NCBI RefSeq assembly: GCF_000427335.1
Contig: NZ_ATMR01000089.1
Location: forward strand, 62,001-126,000
Source of the DNA: Winogradskyella psychrotolerans RS-3
GTDB lineage: Bacteria > Bacteroidota > Bacteroidia > Flavobacteriales > Flavobacteriaceae
DNA length: 64,000 bases
Direction: 5' to 3'
Shown here piece after piece: positions 46,715 to 55,716 of this stretch (positions are counted from its first letter, which is position 1; each line of letters opens with the position of its first letter). The notes beneath the pieces are model-generated. The model saw only the letters and a list, made by a program, of their open reading frames with translations, had not been told where the DNA came from and did no database searches. A program made the position numbers and the translations under genes.

Positions 46715-47362
46715 CTAGGGTGCCAAACGTTCAATTTTCCAATTATAATCGTCTTGAAGTTGGTATCGAATTCTATCGTGAAGCCTATTAGGTCTGCCTT
46801 GCCAAAATTCTAGCTCTACGGGTTTAATTATAAATCCACCCCAATTATGAGGGCGTTCAATCTCCATTCCTTCAAATTTAGCCTCTAAATCTTTCAATTT
46901 AAGTTCTAATTCCTTTCTGTCTTTTACAACTTCACTTTGATTAGAAACAATAGCGCCTAATTGGCTGCCTCTTGGTCGCGATTCAAAATAACCGTCACTT
47001 AGATTTTCTGAAATTTTTTCAGCTTTACCTTTTATTATAATTTGTCGCTCTGCAGCATGCCAAAAGAAGGATAAACACACATTAGGATTATCTGCAATAG
47101 CTTTACCTTTTTCACTGTTGTAATTGGTGTAGAATATAAATCCCTCGTGTGTGTACTTTTTAAGTAGCACTACTCTACTCTTTGGATAACCGTCTAAACC
47201 TACAGTAGAAATAGTCATAGCATTCGTTTCTCCCACATTAAAATGAGTATCTACTTCTATAAACCAATCTCTAAACAACTCAATCGGATTTTCTGGTACA
47301 CTATTTAATAATAGCTCACCTTTCTCGTAAGATTTTCTATAATTACCTAAGTCTGCATCCAT
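46715..47362 (-). CDS. pdxH: Pyridoxamine 5'-phosphate oxidase
   Basis: 215 residues, full length. It makes pyridoxal phosphate from PNP or PMP using FMN and O2. Motifs are SRVVLLKKYTHEGFIFYTNY, the FMN/PLP-binding SFFWHAAERQI and the C-terminal EFWQGRPNRLHDR. It stands alone on its strand with a non-coding block of inverted repeats downstream. Confidence 0.96.
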   Translation of the reverse strand: MDADLGNYRKSYEKGELLLNSVPENPIELFRDWFIEVDTHFNVGETNAMTISTVGLDGYPKSRVVLLKKYTHEGFIFYTNYNSEKGKAIADNPNVCLSFFWHAAERQIIIKGKAEKISENLSDGYFESRPRGSQLGAIVSNQSEVVKDRKELELKLKDLEAKFEGMEIERPHNWGGFIIKPVELEFWQGRPNRLHDRIRYQLQDDYNWKIERLAP

Positions 47363-47443
47363 TACATTTTTATTTATTTTTTCTTCTTCTTTTATTTTTT
47401 ACATCGCAATTTTCACTATAAATTTAAGGATTAAAATATATAA

Positions 47444-47875
47444 ATGAAGTTTGAAGACAGTAAATATTCTAGGCATTTAGCTTATAAAAAAGAAACCTTT
47501 TCTTTTGGTACCGTATACGTAACAGAACATTTTTTATTATCTGAATTTAACGAAGGTATACATGTGGATAATAATATTGCCAAAGAATTAGTTTCTAGAT
47601 TTAGCAACGTCATATCAAAAGGCATTAAAATAGGTTATATCGCCAATCGTTACAACTCGTATTCTTTTGATCCACAACTTTGGGTAGATTTCAATAAAGA
47701 CTATGATGCTTTTGTAGCATCCGCTATTGTGACTTACTCAAACTTTAGTTATCTCAATGCTTCTTTAGAAAAGAAATTTTTTAATAAAAGTCTAAAACGC
47801 TGTAAAAGTGTAGAAGAGGCTATAGAATGGGTTCTGAATTTAGAGGAGTTTAAGACGGGTATTAATCAAAATTAA
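47444..47875 (+). CDS. STAS/SpoIIAA-like protein of unknown function
   Basis: 143 residues. The pattern IGYIANRYNSYSFDPQLW, DYDAFVASAIVTYSNFSYLN and EKKFFNKSLKRCKSVEEAIEWV fits a SpoIIAA/STAS-like fold often seen in Flavobacteriia. Its last 14 bp overlap the convergent end of rnz. Function unknown. Confidence 0.65.
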   Translation: MKFEDSKYSRHLAYKKETFSFGTVYVTEHFLLSEFNEGIHVDNNIAKELVSRFSNVISKGIKIGYIANRYNSYSFDPQLWVDFNKDYDAFVASAIVTYSNFSYLNASLEKKFFNKSLKRCKSVEEAIEWVLNLEEFKTGINQN

Positions 47876-48770
47876 ACGATTTACCATCTTTAGATAATAG
47901 CACATTATCGAAAACAGTTTTTGCTTCAGACTTAAAGTCCTCGTAACCATTATAACGTGTTGAATAATGTCCAAGTATTAAAGTTTCAACATTGGCTTTC
48001 TTGGCTATAGTAGCAGCTTGTTTTGCAGTACTGTGTTTTGTTGGAATACAAAGAGACTCGTTTTTATCTAAAAAAGTCGATTCGTGATACAAAATGGTAC
48101 AATCTTTAATTATTGGGATTATGTCTTCATTATAAATAGTATCACTACAAAAGGCATAACTTTTTGCTGCTATTGGATCTTTAGTTACCTTTTGGTTACT
48201 AATTAATACTCCATCCTCATTCTCTACATCAAATCCTTGTTTTAACTTTCTGAAATACGCTTTATTAATGTTGGCTTCAGTAACTAAATTAATATCAATC
48301 TTACGTTCATTTTCTTTCTCCTTAAATAGAAATCCATTAGTGTAAATACGATGTTTTAATGGAATCGTGTGGACTTCAACTTTATCATCTTCGTAAATTA
48401 ATTCAGATTCGTTAGCGCTTAACTCATGAAAAATAAGTGGATATTTTGTCCAACTAGCAGATAACTTCATTTGAAGTAATATGACTTCTTTTAAGCCTTT
48501 TGGTGCATAAATATGAAGTTCTGTCTCTCTTGTTAAAAGACTAAACGTATTCACTAAACCAATCAAACCAAAATAATGATCTCCATGAAGATGTGATATA
48601 AAAATGTGTTTAATCCTCGAAAACTTAACCTTACTTCGTCGCAATTGAACTTGCGTACCTTCTCCACAATCAATTAAAAACATATGGTTTTTAATCTCTA
48701 ATACCTGAGCTGTTGGATTACTATTAATACCTGGAGTGGCACTGTGACAACCGAGAATGGTTAATTTCAT
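47862..48770 (-). CDS. rnz: Ribonuclease Z
   Basis: 302 residues. The metallo-beta-lactamase signature is SHLHGDHYFGLIG, with further ligands CGEGTQVQL, FCSDTIY and LILGHYSTR. It cuts the 3' trailer from tRNA precursors using zinc. It lies 78 bp downstream of a small STAS-like gene and after pyrB, a common order in this group. Confidence 0.95.
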   Translation of the reverse strand: MKLTILGCHSATPGINSNPTAQVLEIKNHMFLIDCGEGTQVQLRRSKVKFSRIKHIFISHLHGDHYFGLIGLVNTFSLLTRETELHIYAPKGLKEVILLQMKLSASWTKYPLIFHELSANESELIYEDDKVEVHTIPLKHRIYTNGFLFKEKENERKIDINLVTEANINKAYFRKLKQGFDVENEDGVLISNQKVTKDPIAAKSYAFCSDTIYNEDIIPIIKDCTILYHESTFLDKNESLCIPTKHSTAKQAATIAKKANVETLILGHYSTRYNGYEDFKSEAKTVFDNVLLSKDGKSFNFD

Positions 48771-48848
48771 TAATTATTTTTTGTGAAGTCTCAAACTGTT
48801 TAATCCTTAGATGCAAGTGACAAAGATATTAAAAACCAAATGCGATTT

Positions 48849-49181
48849 TTACAATTCTAAATCGCGTTCAATATCTTCCATTTCAATAATATCAAAAGCT
48901 TCTTTCATGGTTGGCACTACAACTATTTCGTCTGGCATTTGATTTAAATCCACGTTTTCAGAAACAATAACAAAACTCTTTTTATCGCCTCTATGATTAT
49001 TACTTATTCGTAAAAACTCTATTACATCTTCAAGTGTAATTTTATCTAAACTCGATAAATTTACAATAAGATGATCATTTTTATACGTGTCATACGCTTG
49101 TTCAATATTTTGAACTAGTGTTTTTACAGTTGCTGTTTCTTGTGTAATTATGGCAATGTTACCATCTCTATCTATTATCAT
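48849..49181 (-). CDS. Small STAS-like protein between pyrB and rnz
   Basis: 110 residues, with MIIDRDGNIAIITQE, LIVNLSSLDKITLEDVIEFL and FVIVSENV suggesting an alpha/beta STAS-like fold. It is 3 bp after pyrB and 78 bp before rnz, so it is probably co-transcribed. Some annotations label such proteins ribonuclease Z through context only; I do not support that, since no metal motif is present. Function unknown. Confidence 0.75.
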   Translation of the reverse strand: MIIDRDGNIAIITQETATVKTLVQNIEQAYDTYKNDHLIVNLSSLDKITLEDVIEFLRISNNHRGDKKSFVIVSENVDLNQMPDEIVVVPTMKEAFDIIEMEDIERDLEL

Positions 49182-49184
49182 AAT

Positions 49185-50114
49185 TTATTGTTTTATTTTA
49201 GAAGCTAAAAGATAAATCACTGCCATCCTAACTGCAACTCCATTTTCTACTTGATTTAAGATAATGGCTTGTTTAGAATCTGCGACATCACTTGTAATTT
49301 CTACTCCTCTGTTTATTGGTCCAGGGTGCATAATTACAATCTCTTTATCTAAGCTGTCTAATAGTTCTTTATTAACTCCAAATTGCTGTGTATACTCTCT
49401 TGTAGAAGGAAAATAACTAATATCCATACGTTCATTCTGCACGCGTAGCATATTAGCAACATCACACCATTCTAAAGCTTTTTTTAGATTGGTTTCTACC
49501 TTAACACCTAAATCTTTAATATATTTTGGTAGCAAGGTTTTAGGTCCACAAACCATAACGTTGGCTCCCTGCAGTTGTAACGCATAAATATTTGAAAGTG
49601 CTACACGACTATGTAAAATATCACCAACGATAACAACATTCTTGCCTTTAACACTTCCTAATTTCTCTCTAATTGAATACGAATCTAATAAGGCTTGTGT
49701 AGGGTGTTCGTGTGCTCCATCACCGGCATTAATGATACTGGCATTTACATGTTTTGAAAGAAATACACCTGCACCAGGATTCGGGTGACGCATAACCACC
49801 ATATCTACTTTCATAGATAAGATATTATTAACGGTATCAATAAGCGTTTCTCCTTTTTTAACTGAAGATTGTGAAGCCGAAAAATTAATAACATCTGCTG
49901 ACAATCGTTTTTCAGCCAACTCAAAAGATAATTTTGTTCTAGTTGAATTTTCAAAAAATAGATTCGCAATAGTAATATCTCTAAGTGATGGTACTTTTTT
50001 AATGGGTCTATTAATAACCTCTTTAAACTGATCGGCAGTTTCAAAAATAAGGTCGATATCTTCTTTAGTAAGATATTTAATTCCTAATAAGTGATTGACA
50101 CTTAATTCGCTCAT
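49185..50114 (-). CDS. pyrB: Aspartate carbamoyltransferase catalytic subunit
   Basis: 309 residues, full length. It joins carbamoyl phosphate and aspartate in pyrimidine synthesis. The carbamoyl phosphate site is ENSTRTKLSF (STRT at 57-60) and HPTQALLD follows; MHPGPINRG is near the C-terminus. pyrR lies 95 bp upstream on the same strand, with a tandem TTTTGGC repeat in the gap. Confidence 0.97.
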   Translation of the reverse strand: MSELSVNHLLGIKYLTKEDIDLIFETADQFKEVINRPIKKVPSLRDITIANLFFENSTRTKLSFELAEKRLSADVINFSASQSSVKKGETLIDTVNNILSMKVDMVVMRHPNPGAGVFLSKHVNASIINAGDGAHEHPTQALLDSYSIREKLGSVKGKNVVIVGDILHSRVALSNIYALQLQGANVMVCGPKTLLPKYIKDLGVKVETNLKKALEWCDVANMLRVQNERMDISYFPSTREYTQQFGVNKELLDSLDKEIVIMHPGPINRGVEITSDVADSKQAIILNQVENGVAVRMAVIYLLASKIKQ

Positions 50115-50117
50115 TTT

Positions 50118-50145
50118 TATTGGCTTTTGGCTTTTGGCTTTTGGC
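50118..50145. repeat. 7-bp tandem repeat TTTTGGC in the pyrR-pyrB gap
   Basis: Three exact TTTTGGC copies and one TTATTGGC-type copy in a row, followed by GCTATT which pairs with AATAGC about 11 bases later. It lies in the 95-bp gap between pyrR and pyrB and may vary in copy number. Confidence 0.65.
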
Positions 50146-50209
50146 TATTAGTTTTTCGCCAATAGCAATTCACTTTATGTGGTAATCTATATTTATAAAC
50201 TCCTTCGCA

Positions 50210-50749
50210 TTACTTATCTACTAAATAAACGGCATCTTCTCCTTCATTTTCAACCCATTTTACTATGACTTTCTGATTATCAATAGCATCTACTTGTCGT
50301 CCTCTGTAATTGGGCTGAATAGGTAAATGTCTACTAAATCGTCTGTCTATTAAGGTTAATAGCTCAATATCTTTAGGCCTACCAAAAGATTGAATGGCAG
50401 TTAATGCAGATCTTATGCTTCTTCCGGTATATAAAACATCATCAATAAAGACGACATTTTTATCTTCGACTATAAAATCTATTTTGGTAGTGTTGGCTTC
50501 TAATGGTTTATCACCCCTTCTAAAATCGTCTCTAAAAAATGTGATATCTAAATGACCAAATTGAATATTCTTAATCTTATAATCGTCAGTGAGCATTTGC
50601 GCTAAACGATCTGCCAAAAATTTTCCTCTGGGCTGAATACCAATTAATACGGTTTCAGAAAAATCATCGTGATTTTCAATGAGTTGACAAGCCAATCTAT
50701 GAAGGGTAATATTGACTTCTTTAGAGTTAAGTAGTACTTTCTGACTCAT
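50210..50749 (-). CDS. pyrR: PyrR-type phosphoribosyltransferase/pyrimidine regulator
   Basis: 179 residues. VFIDDVLYTGRSIRSALTA is the PRPP-binding motif, and QPRGKFLADRL and LIDRRFSRHLPIQPNYRGR follow the PyrR pattern. PyrR proteins bind pyr mRNA and regulate it, and often have uracil phosphoribosyltransferase activity. It heads the pyrB operon. A classic PyrR-binding attenuator was not found. It has a good promoter at 50775. Confidence 0.9.
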   Translation of the reverse strand: MSQKVLLNSKEVNITLHRLACQLIENHDDFSETVLIGIQPRGKFLADRLAQMLTDDYKIKNIQFGHLDITFFRDDFRRGDKPLEANTTKIDFIVEDKNVVFIDDVLYTGRSIRSALTAIQSFGRPKDIELLTLIDRRFSRHLPIQPNYRGRQVDAIDNQKVIVKWVENEGEDAVYLVDK

Positions 50750-50774
50750 ATAGTTTCCAAACGTTGTTGGCTTA

Positions 50775-50804
50775 CAAAGTTAGGATAAATTATTTTGTTG
50801 GCAA
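50775..50804 (-). promoter_or_regulatory. pyrR promoter (minus strand TAACTTTG with TTG at -33)
   Basis: TAACTTTG on the minus strand at 50775-50782 and TTG at 50802-50804, with a 19-bp spacer, just upstream of the pyrR ATG. Confidence 0.7.
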
Positions 50805-50858
50805 TACTTTTTTCTTCCAAAGGCATTGTATTATATAACTGCCAAACTAAGGTATAAA

Positions 50859-50886
50859 AAAGCCTCTCGAAAAATCGAGAGGCTTT
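50859..50886 (-). terminator. rpsA terminator
   Basis: A perfect 12-bp stem, AAAGCCTCTCGA with TCGAGAGGCTTT, around AAAA. It is 24 bp after the rpsA stop on the minus strand and is followed there by T bases. Confidence 0.9.
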
Positions 50887-50909
50887 AGTTTATTTAAAAT
50901 TAGAGGAAA

Positions 50910-52745
50910 TTATTTCTTTCCGTCCATTTTATCTTTAAGAGCTTGTAAAGCATCATTTGCATCACCTAAAGTTGGTTTAGCTTCTGCCGCTTGAGCTTCC
51001 TGTTTTCTAACAGCTTGCTTAACGATTTTAGCTTCTTCTTCTCTAAATACTGCTGTATGAGATGCTACAACACGTTTGAATTCTTTATTAAATTCAATGA
51101 TCTTGAATTCTGCTTCTTCACCTTTACCAAGTTTAGAACCATCTTCTTTCTCTAAATGACGTGCTGGTACAAAGGCAACGATATCTTCGTTAAAATCAAT
51201 TGTTGCTCCTTTATCTACCATCTCTGTGATAGCTGATTTATGTACAGTACCTAAAGCGAACTCAGTTTCGTACTTGTCCCAAGGATTATCTGTAGTTTGT
51301 TTATGACCTAAAGATAATTTACGTCCATCTACATCTAATTCTAATACAACTACATCTAAAGTATCACCTACGTTACAGAACTCAGATGGATGCTTAATTT
51401 TCTTAGTCCAAGATAAATCTGAGATATAAATTAATCCGTCGATACCTTCTTCTAATTCAACAAATACACCAAAGTTTGTAAAGTTACGTACAATACCAGT
51501 ATGCTTAGAATCTACAGGATACTTAGTAGTGATGTCAGTCCATGGATCTGGTGTTAATTGCTTAATACCAAGAGACATTTTTCTGTCTTCTCTATCTAAA
51601 GTTAAGATAACAGCATCGATTTCGTCTCCAACAGATACGAAATCTTGAGCTGAACGTAAATGCGTAGACCAAGACATTTCACTTACGTGAACTAATCCTT
51701 CTACACCTTCTTCTACTTCAACAAAAGCACCGTAATCAGCGATAACCACTACTTTACCTTTTACTTTATCTCCAACTTTTACACCTTCACCTAAAGCTTC
51801 CCAAGGATGCTTAGATAATTGCTTAAGACCTAATTGGATTCTTGATTTGTTTTCATCAAAATCAAGGATTACAACATTTAATTTCTGATCTAACTCAACA
51901 ATCTCATTTGGATGGTTGATACGAGACCAAGATAAATCTGTAATATGAACTAAACCATCTACACCACCTAAATCGATAAACACACCATAAGAAGTAATGT
52001 TCTTCACAATACCTTCTAATACTTGTCCTTTTTCTAGTTGACCAATGATTTCTTTCTTCTGTTCTTCAATATCAGCTTCGATTAACGCTTTATGAGAAAC
52101 AACTATATTCTTGAATTCGTGGTTGATTTTCACAACTTTAAACTCCATAGTTTTGTTTACATACTGATCGTAATCTCTAATAGGCTTCACATCAATTTGA
52201 GAACCTGGTAAGAATGCTTCTATACCAAATACGTCAACGATCATACCACCTTTAGTTCTGCATTTTACAAAACCGTTTACAATTTCACCTGTATCGTGTG
52301 CATTATTAACACGTTCCCATGCTTTAATTACACGCGCTTTTCTGTGAGATAATACTAATTGACCAGTTGCATCTTCACGCACATCAATTAATACTTCAAC
52401 CTTATCACCTACTGCTAAGTTTGGGTTGTAACGAAATTCGTTAAGTGAAATAACACCTTCAGATTTTGCGTTAATATCAATAATTGCATCACGATCCGTG
52501 ATAGTAATTACAGTACCTTCTACAACTTCGTCATCTAAAGTGTCAACGAAATTTTCTGATACTAATTTTTCGAATTCTTCTAATTTAGTATCCGCTACTT
52601 GCTCAATTCCTTCTTCGTAATTGTGCCAATCGAATTCTTCTAAGAATTTTTCTGGGTTTGCTTGAGCTTCAGATATTACTGGAGCTACTGCTTGAGTCGC
52701 TTCAGTTGCTTCAACTTCAGCTTGGTTTGTTTCTTTTTCAGACAT
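50910..52745 (-). CDS. rpsA: 30S ribosomal protein S1
   Basis: 611 residues with about six S1 OB-fold domains. Examples are ITSYGVFIDLGGVDGLVHI, VIADYGAFVEVEEGVEGLV and NFTNFGVFVELEEGIDGL. An Ala/Glu-rich acidic N-terminal extension precedes them and a basic coiled tail follows. S1 binds mRNA and helps initiate translation, which is interesting where Shine-Dalgarno sequences are weak. It stands alone with a canonical promoter and terminator. Length is typical for Flavobacteriia. Confidence 0.96.
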   Translation of the reverse strand: MSEKETNQAEVEATEATQAVAPVISEAQANPEKFLEEFDWHNYEEGIEQVADTKLEEFEKLVSENFVDTLDDEVVEGTVITITDRDAIIDINAKSEGVISLNEFRYNPNLAVGDKVEVLIDVREDATGQLVLSHRKARVIKAWERVNNAHDTGEIVNGFVKCRTKGGMIVDVFGIEAFLPGSQIDVKPIRDYDQYVNKTMEFKVVKINHEFKNIVVSHKALIEADIEEQKKEIIGQLEKGQVLEGIVKNITSYGVFIDLGGVDGLVHITDLSWSRINHPNEIVELDQKLNVVILDFDENKSRIQLGLKQLSKHPWEALGEGVKVGDKVKGKVVVIADYGAFVEVEEGVEGLVHVSEMSWSTHLRSAQDFVSVGDEIDAVILTLDREDRKMSLGIKQLTPDPWTDITTKYPVDSKHTGIVRNFTNFGVFVELEEGIDGLIYISDLSWTKKIKHPSEFCNVGDTLDVVVLELDVDGRKLSLGHKQTTDNPWDKYETEFALGTVHKSAITEMVDKGATIDFNEDIVAFVPARHLEKEDGSKLGKGEEAEFKIIEFNKEFKRVVASHTAVFREEEAKIVKQAVRKQEAQAAEAKPTLGDANDALQALKDKMDGKK

Positions 52746-52866
52746 TTGTGCTGAATAAAAATTTGTATTCTGTATCTTTTGAAAGATTTGCGAAAAATCT
52801 ACAGAAGTTATTATTAGATTTGTTTTATCCCTTTCCTTACTTTCTCTAATTCGCTAAAAAGGAGTG

Positions 52867-52898
52867 CAAAAGTACTGTATATTATTCTGAAAACCAAA
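52867..52898 (-). promoter_or_regulatory. rpsA promoter (TTTG-N20-TACTTTTG)
   Basis: On the minus strand, TACTTTTG at 52867-52874 and TTTG at 52895-52898 are separated by 20 bp. Both boxes match the Bacteroidota consensus. A leader of about 120 bp follows before the ATG. Confidence 0.8.
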
Positions 52899-53017
52899 CA
52901 CTAAATGATGTGACTTTATATTCATCCATGTGTCCTATATAATAGGATATCAATTTGATGCTTAGAACACTAAAAATTGGTATATTTACGAGAGTATTAA
53001 TTTAAAAACATATAAAA

Positions 53018-53395
53018 ATGGTTAGAGCTAAATACCAAGACGTTTTAGACTTAGGTGAAACATTAAACATTCAGAATGGAGATGTTAATGAAAAAGATGG
53101 TGTACTTCAAGTAACAGGAACTGCAGCCACACAATACGATAAAAACTTAATCTGGGATAAGATTAAAGAAGCAGGTGGTGATAACCCATCTGATATTATG
53201 GCCGATATTAAAGTAGCTGATGAATCTGTGTATGCAAGACATACCGTTGTTTCTGGTGAAACTTTAGGGAAAATTGCTAAGCAATATTATGGAGAGCCTG
53301 GTAAATATCAGAAAATCTTCCAAGCAAATACTGATATTTTAAAGAATCCGGATGTGATTCATCCTGGTCAGGAATTAATTATTCCTAATTTGTAA
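53018..53395 (+). CDS. BON/LysM protein (Kbp/YgaU-like)
   Basis: 125 residues with no signal peptide. A BON-like N-terminal domain (LDLGETLNIQNGDVNEKDG) is followed by a C-terminal LysM domain (VVSGETLGKIAKQYYGEPG, then IHPGQELIIP). The layout matches Kbp/YgaU, cytoplasmic or periplasmic K+-binding proteins. It has its own strong terminator. Confidence 0.88.
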   Translation: MVRAKYQDVLDLGETLNIQNGDVNEKDGVLQVTGTAATQYDKNLIWDKIKEAGGDNPSDIMADIKVADESVYARHTVVSGETLGKIAKQYYGEPGKYQKIFQANTDILKNPDVIHPGQELIIPNL

Positions 53396-53418
53396 TTAAG
53401 ACCTAAAAAACGTTAAAT

Positions 53419-53468
53419 AAGCGACTTTATTTGGTTACAATAAGTATCCTAAATAAAGTCGCTTTTTT
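53419..53468. terminator. Strong bidirectional terminator
   Basis: A perfect 14-bp stem, AAGCGACTTTATTT with AAATAAAGTCGCTT, followed by a T run. It sits between the LysM gene and the convergent lipoprotein gene, and its end overlaps the latter's stop codon. Confidence 0.9.
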
Positions 53469-53868
53469 AGTTTCTCTCAAATATTAAATCAGGTCCATCG
53501 ACATGAGATATTCCTAATTTCATTATACCATTGGTTAAATCATAGGTCCAATACGTTTGATCTATTTTTACAGTAAAAATAACTAAATCAGAAATGCCTT
53601 CTACCACCCCTTCTTCTATCTCGTATTCGTATGTTCCATTATTATAAATACCTTGTTCTGTTCCTGACACTATCAAGGTTCCATTTTCACGAAAGTCATA
53701 AATAATATTAACATCTGAATAATCAATTATGGAATTTCCTGAAGGGGTATAATATCTTATTTCAGTTAATTTCCATTCATCAACAATTTTATTTACTGAT
53801 GAGAAGTCGTCATCTGAACAACTAAATACGGTAACTAACATTACTATTAAAATAAGTTTATTTTTCAT
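53467..53868 (-). CDS. Lipocalin-like lipoprotein of unknown function
   Basis: 133 residues. Lipobox VFSC (Cys17) marks a lipoprotein. The body (VDEWKLTEIRYYTPSG, YEYEIEEGVV, YWTYDLTNG) is the small beta-barrel pattern common in Bacteroidota lipocalin-like proteins. Its stop codon lies in the terminator of the convergent LysM gene. Ligand unknown. Confidence 0.75.
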   Translation of the reverse strand: MKNKLILIVMLVTVFSCSDDDFSSVNKIVDEWKLTEIRYYTPSGNSIIDYSDVNIIYDFRENGTLIVSGTEQGIYNNGTYEYEIEEGVVEGISDLVIFTVKIDQTYWTYDLTNGIMKLGISHVDGPDLIFERN

Positions 53869-53931
53869 GTTATTCTTATTTTGTTAATTATGTAGATGTA
53901 ATTTAGTAAAAGTAAGAAGATTATTTTTCTG

Positions 53932-54621
53932 TTATTTAGAAATCAACTCTTCAGCCAAACCAACAATAGTCTCCAGCTGCTCTTCTATTGTTAATTCAGA
54001 ATTATCAATTTCAATAGCATCTTCTGCTTTTACTAAGGGAGAATCTTCTCTTGTAGAATCGATATGATCTCTAGTTGTTACATTTTCTAAAACATCTTCA
54101 TAGCTCAATTCGTGACCACGATCAGTCAACTCTTTATAACGTCGTTTGGCTCTTGTTTCCGCAGAAGCGGTCATAAAGATTTTTAATTCAGCCTCAGGAA
54201 AAACTACAGTTCCTATATCTCGCCCATCCATAACGATACCCTTGTCTTTTCCCATGAGCTGTTGTTGTTCTACTAACTTTCGTCTTACTGCAGACAACGT
54301 AGCTACAGGACTCACGTATTTAGAAACTTTAAGCGTTCTAATTGCGGCTTCAATATTTTCTCCGTTTAAATACACTTCAGCAAAACCTGCAGTTTCATTG
54401 AACTTAAACGTAATACTAATGTCTCCTAACCTATTTACTAAATCATCTTCTTTAAAAAAACCATCACCAATCAATTCATTTTCTAAAGCAAAATAAGCCA
54501 CTGCTCTATACATGGCACCAGTATCTACATAGATATAGTTCAGATTTTTTGCTAATTGTTTAGCTACCGTACTTTTTCCTGTAGATGAAAATCCATCTAT
54601 GGCGATAATTATTTTACTCAT
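53932..54621 (-). CDS. cmk: Cytidylate kinase
   Basis: 229 residues. The P-loop is GFSSTGKST (10-18), followed by DTGAMYR, GRDIGTVVFP and RAKRRYKEL. It phosphorylates CMP and dCMP. It starts 2 bp after the porQ stop and is probably co-transcribed with it, a common arrangement in this group. Confidence 0.96.
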   Translation of the reverse strand: MSKIIIAIDGFSSTGKSTVAKQLAKNLNYIYVDTGAMYRAVAYFALENELIGDGFFKEDDLVNRLGDISITFKFNETAGFAEVYLNGENIEAAIRTLKVSKYVSPVATLSAVRRKLVEQQQLMGKDKGIVMDGRDIGTVVFPEAELKIFMTASAETRAKRRYKELTDRGHELSYEDVLENVTTRDHIDSTREDSPLVKAEDAIEIDNSELTIEEQLETIVGLAEELISK

Positions 54622-54623
54622 AT

Positions 54624-55643
54624 TTATTGTAAATCTATTTGAAGTCCGAAAAAACTAGAATTTGAAGCTCCATTATATCTTGCATGCGTATAACTAAAAC
54701 GCATTTTATTTAATTTAATTCCAACACCTACTGAGAGTCCTGAAAAGTTTCTTTGGTCTTCTATTCGTAATTCTTCTGCTCGTCTAAAGTTATACCCTAA
54801 TCTAACATTAAAACCACCTTCGGGAAATAATTCTGCACCCAAAATTAAATGTCGTAATCCTTTATTTAAAAATCCTACTTTTTCTTCTGTTTGATTACCA
54901 TCTAAATCGGTTGTGGCTCGTGCAGGATTTGATACTGCTATTGGCCATTTTTGTAAATTCTCTAAAGTTAAATGCCAACGTAAAGGCACATTTTCTAGAG
55001 TTTGAGACATTCCAAAATTAACTTCGAATGGTAATGGTTCGTTTTGACCTGCGTAAGTTGAAAACTGAGTTCCTATATTTCTTACGGTTAATGCGGCATG
55101 AAAATCGAGCTTTTCATTAATATACATCGCCCCAAAATCTATAGCTCCTCCAATAGAATTGTATTGTTCTAATGCCGATGTAATGACCTTAACATTGGCT
55201 CCGACATAAAAATCCGTATATGGAATTTTATAATTGTAACCTGCGGATATCGCTGTTTCATTTCCGCTAAAAGTTCCTGTAGAATTTCCATTAACATCAT
55301 AGCCATCAAATGAACCGTAATTAATATAGGTAACGCCAAAATGAAAGGTTTGCACTCGTCTATCCCAAGTGTAGGCATATGCGGCAGTTCCGTAACTTAT
55401 ACCTCCTAAATAGTTGGAATAATTTACAGCCAATTGATTATTCATTTTATAATTAATAGACGCAGGGTTGTAAAGTGCTTCAGTTACATCATGATCAAAG
55501 TTGGTAATTATTTTTCCACCTAAGGCAGCTTGTCTTGGAGAGGATACTAAATTAAGAAACTGATAGGTTGCTTCACCACCCAATTGCGCAAACATTGGTA
55601 GTGTTAAAAGCATTAAAAATAAGGTGGTAATCCTCTTAATCAT
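54624..55643 (-). CDS. porQ: Type IX secretion system protein PorQ
   Basis: 339 residues. After the signal peptide (ending PMFAQ) comes the PorQ-type start LGGEATYQFLNLVSSPRQAALGG, then ALYNPASIN and a FadL-like barrel ending GLQIDLQ. PorQ is an outer-membrane part of the type IX attachment complex that holds PorV-bound cargo. It directly precedes cmk. Confidence 0.93.
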   Translation of the reverse strand: MIKRITTLFLMLLTLPMFAQLGGEATYQFLNLVSSPRQAALGGKIITNFDHDVTEALYNPASINYKMNNQLAVNYSNYLGGISYGTAAYAYTWDRRVQTFHFGVTYINYGSFDGYDVNGNSTGTFSGNETAISAGYNYKIPYTDFYVGANVKVITSALEQYNSIGGAIDFGAMYINEKLDFHAALTVRNIGTQFSTYAGQNEPLPFEVNFGMSQTLENVPLRWHLTLENLQKWPIAVSNPARATTDLDGNQTEEKVGFLNKGLRHLILGAELFPEGGFNVRLGYNFRRAEELRIEDQRNFSGLSVGVGIKLNKMRFSYTHARYNGASNSSFFGLQIDLQ

Positions 55644-55716
55644 AGATTTTGCAAAATAACTAAATCTATCTTAAAACGATGATATGATTTTTTTATTTTT
55701 TGAGTGTTGTTCTTTT

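Noticed and set aside
48849..49181. Small protein as a second ribonuclease Z
   Set aside because: It has no HxHxDH metal site; the true rnz follows it. The label would come only from its position.
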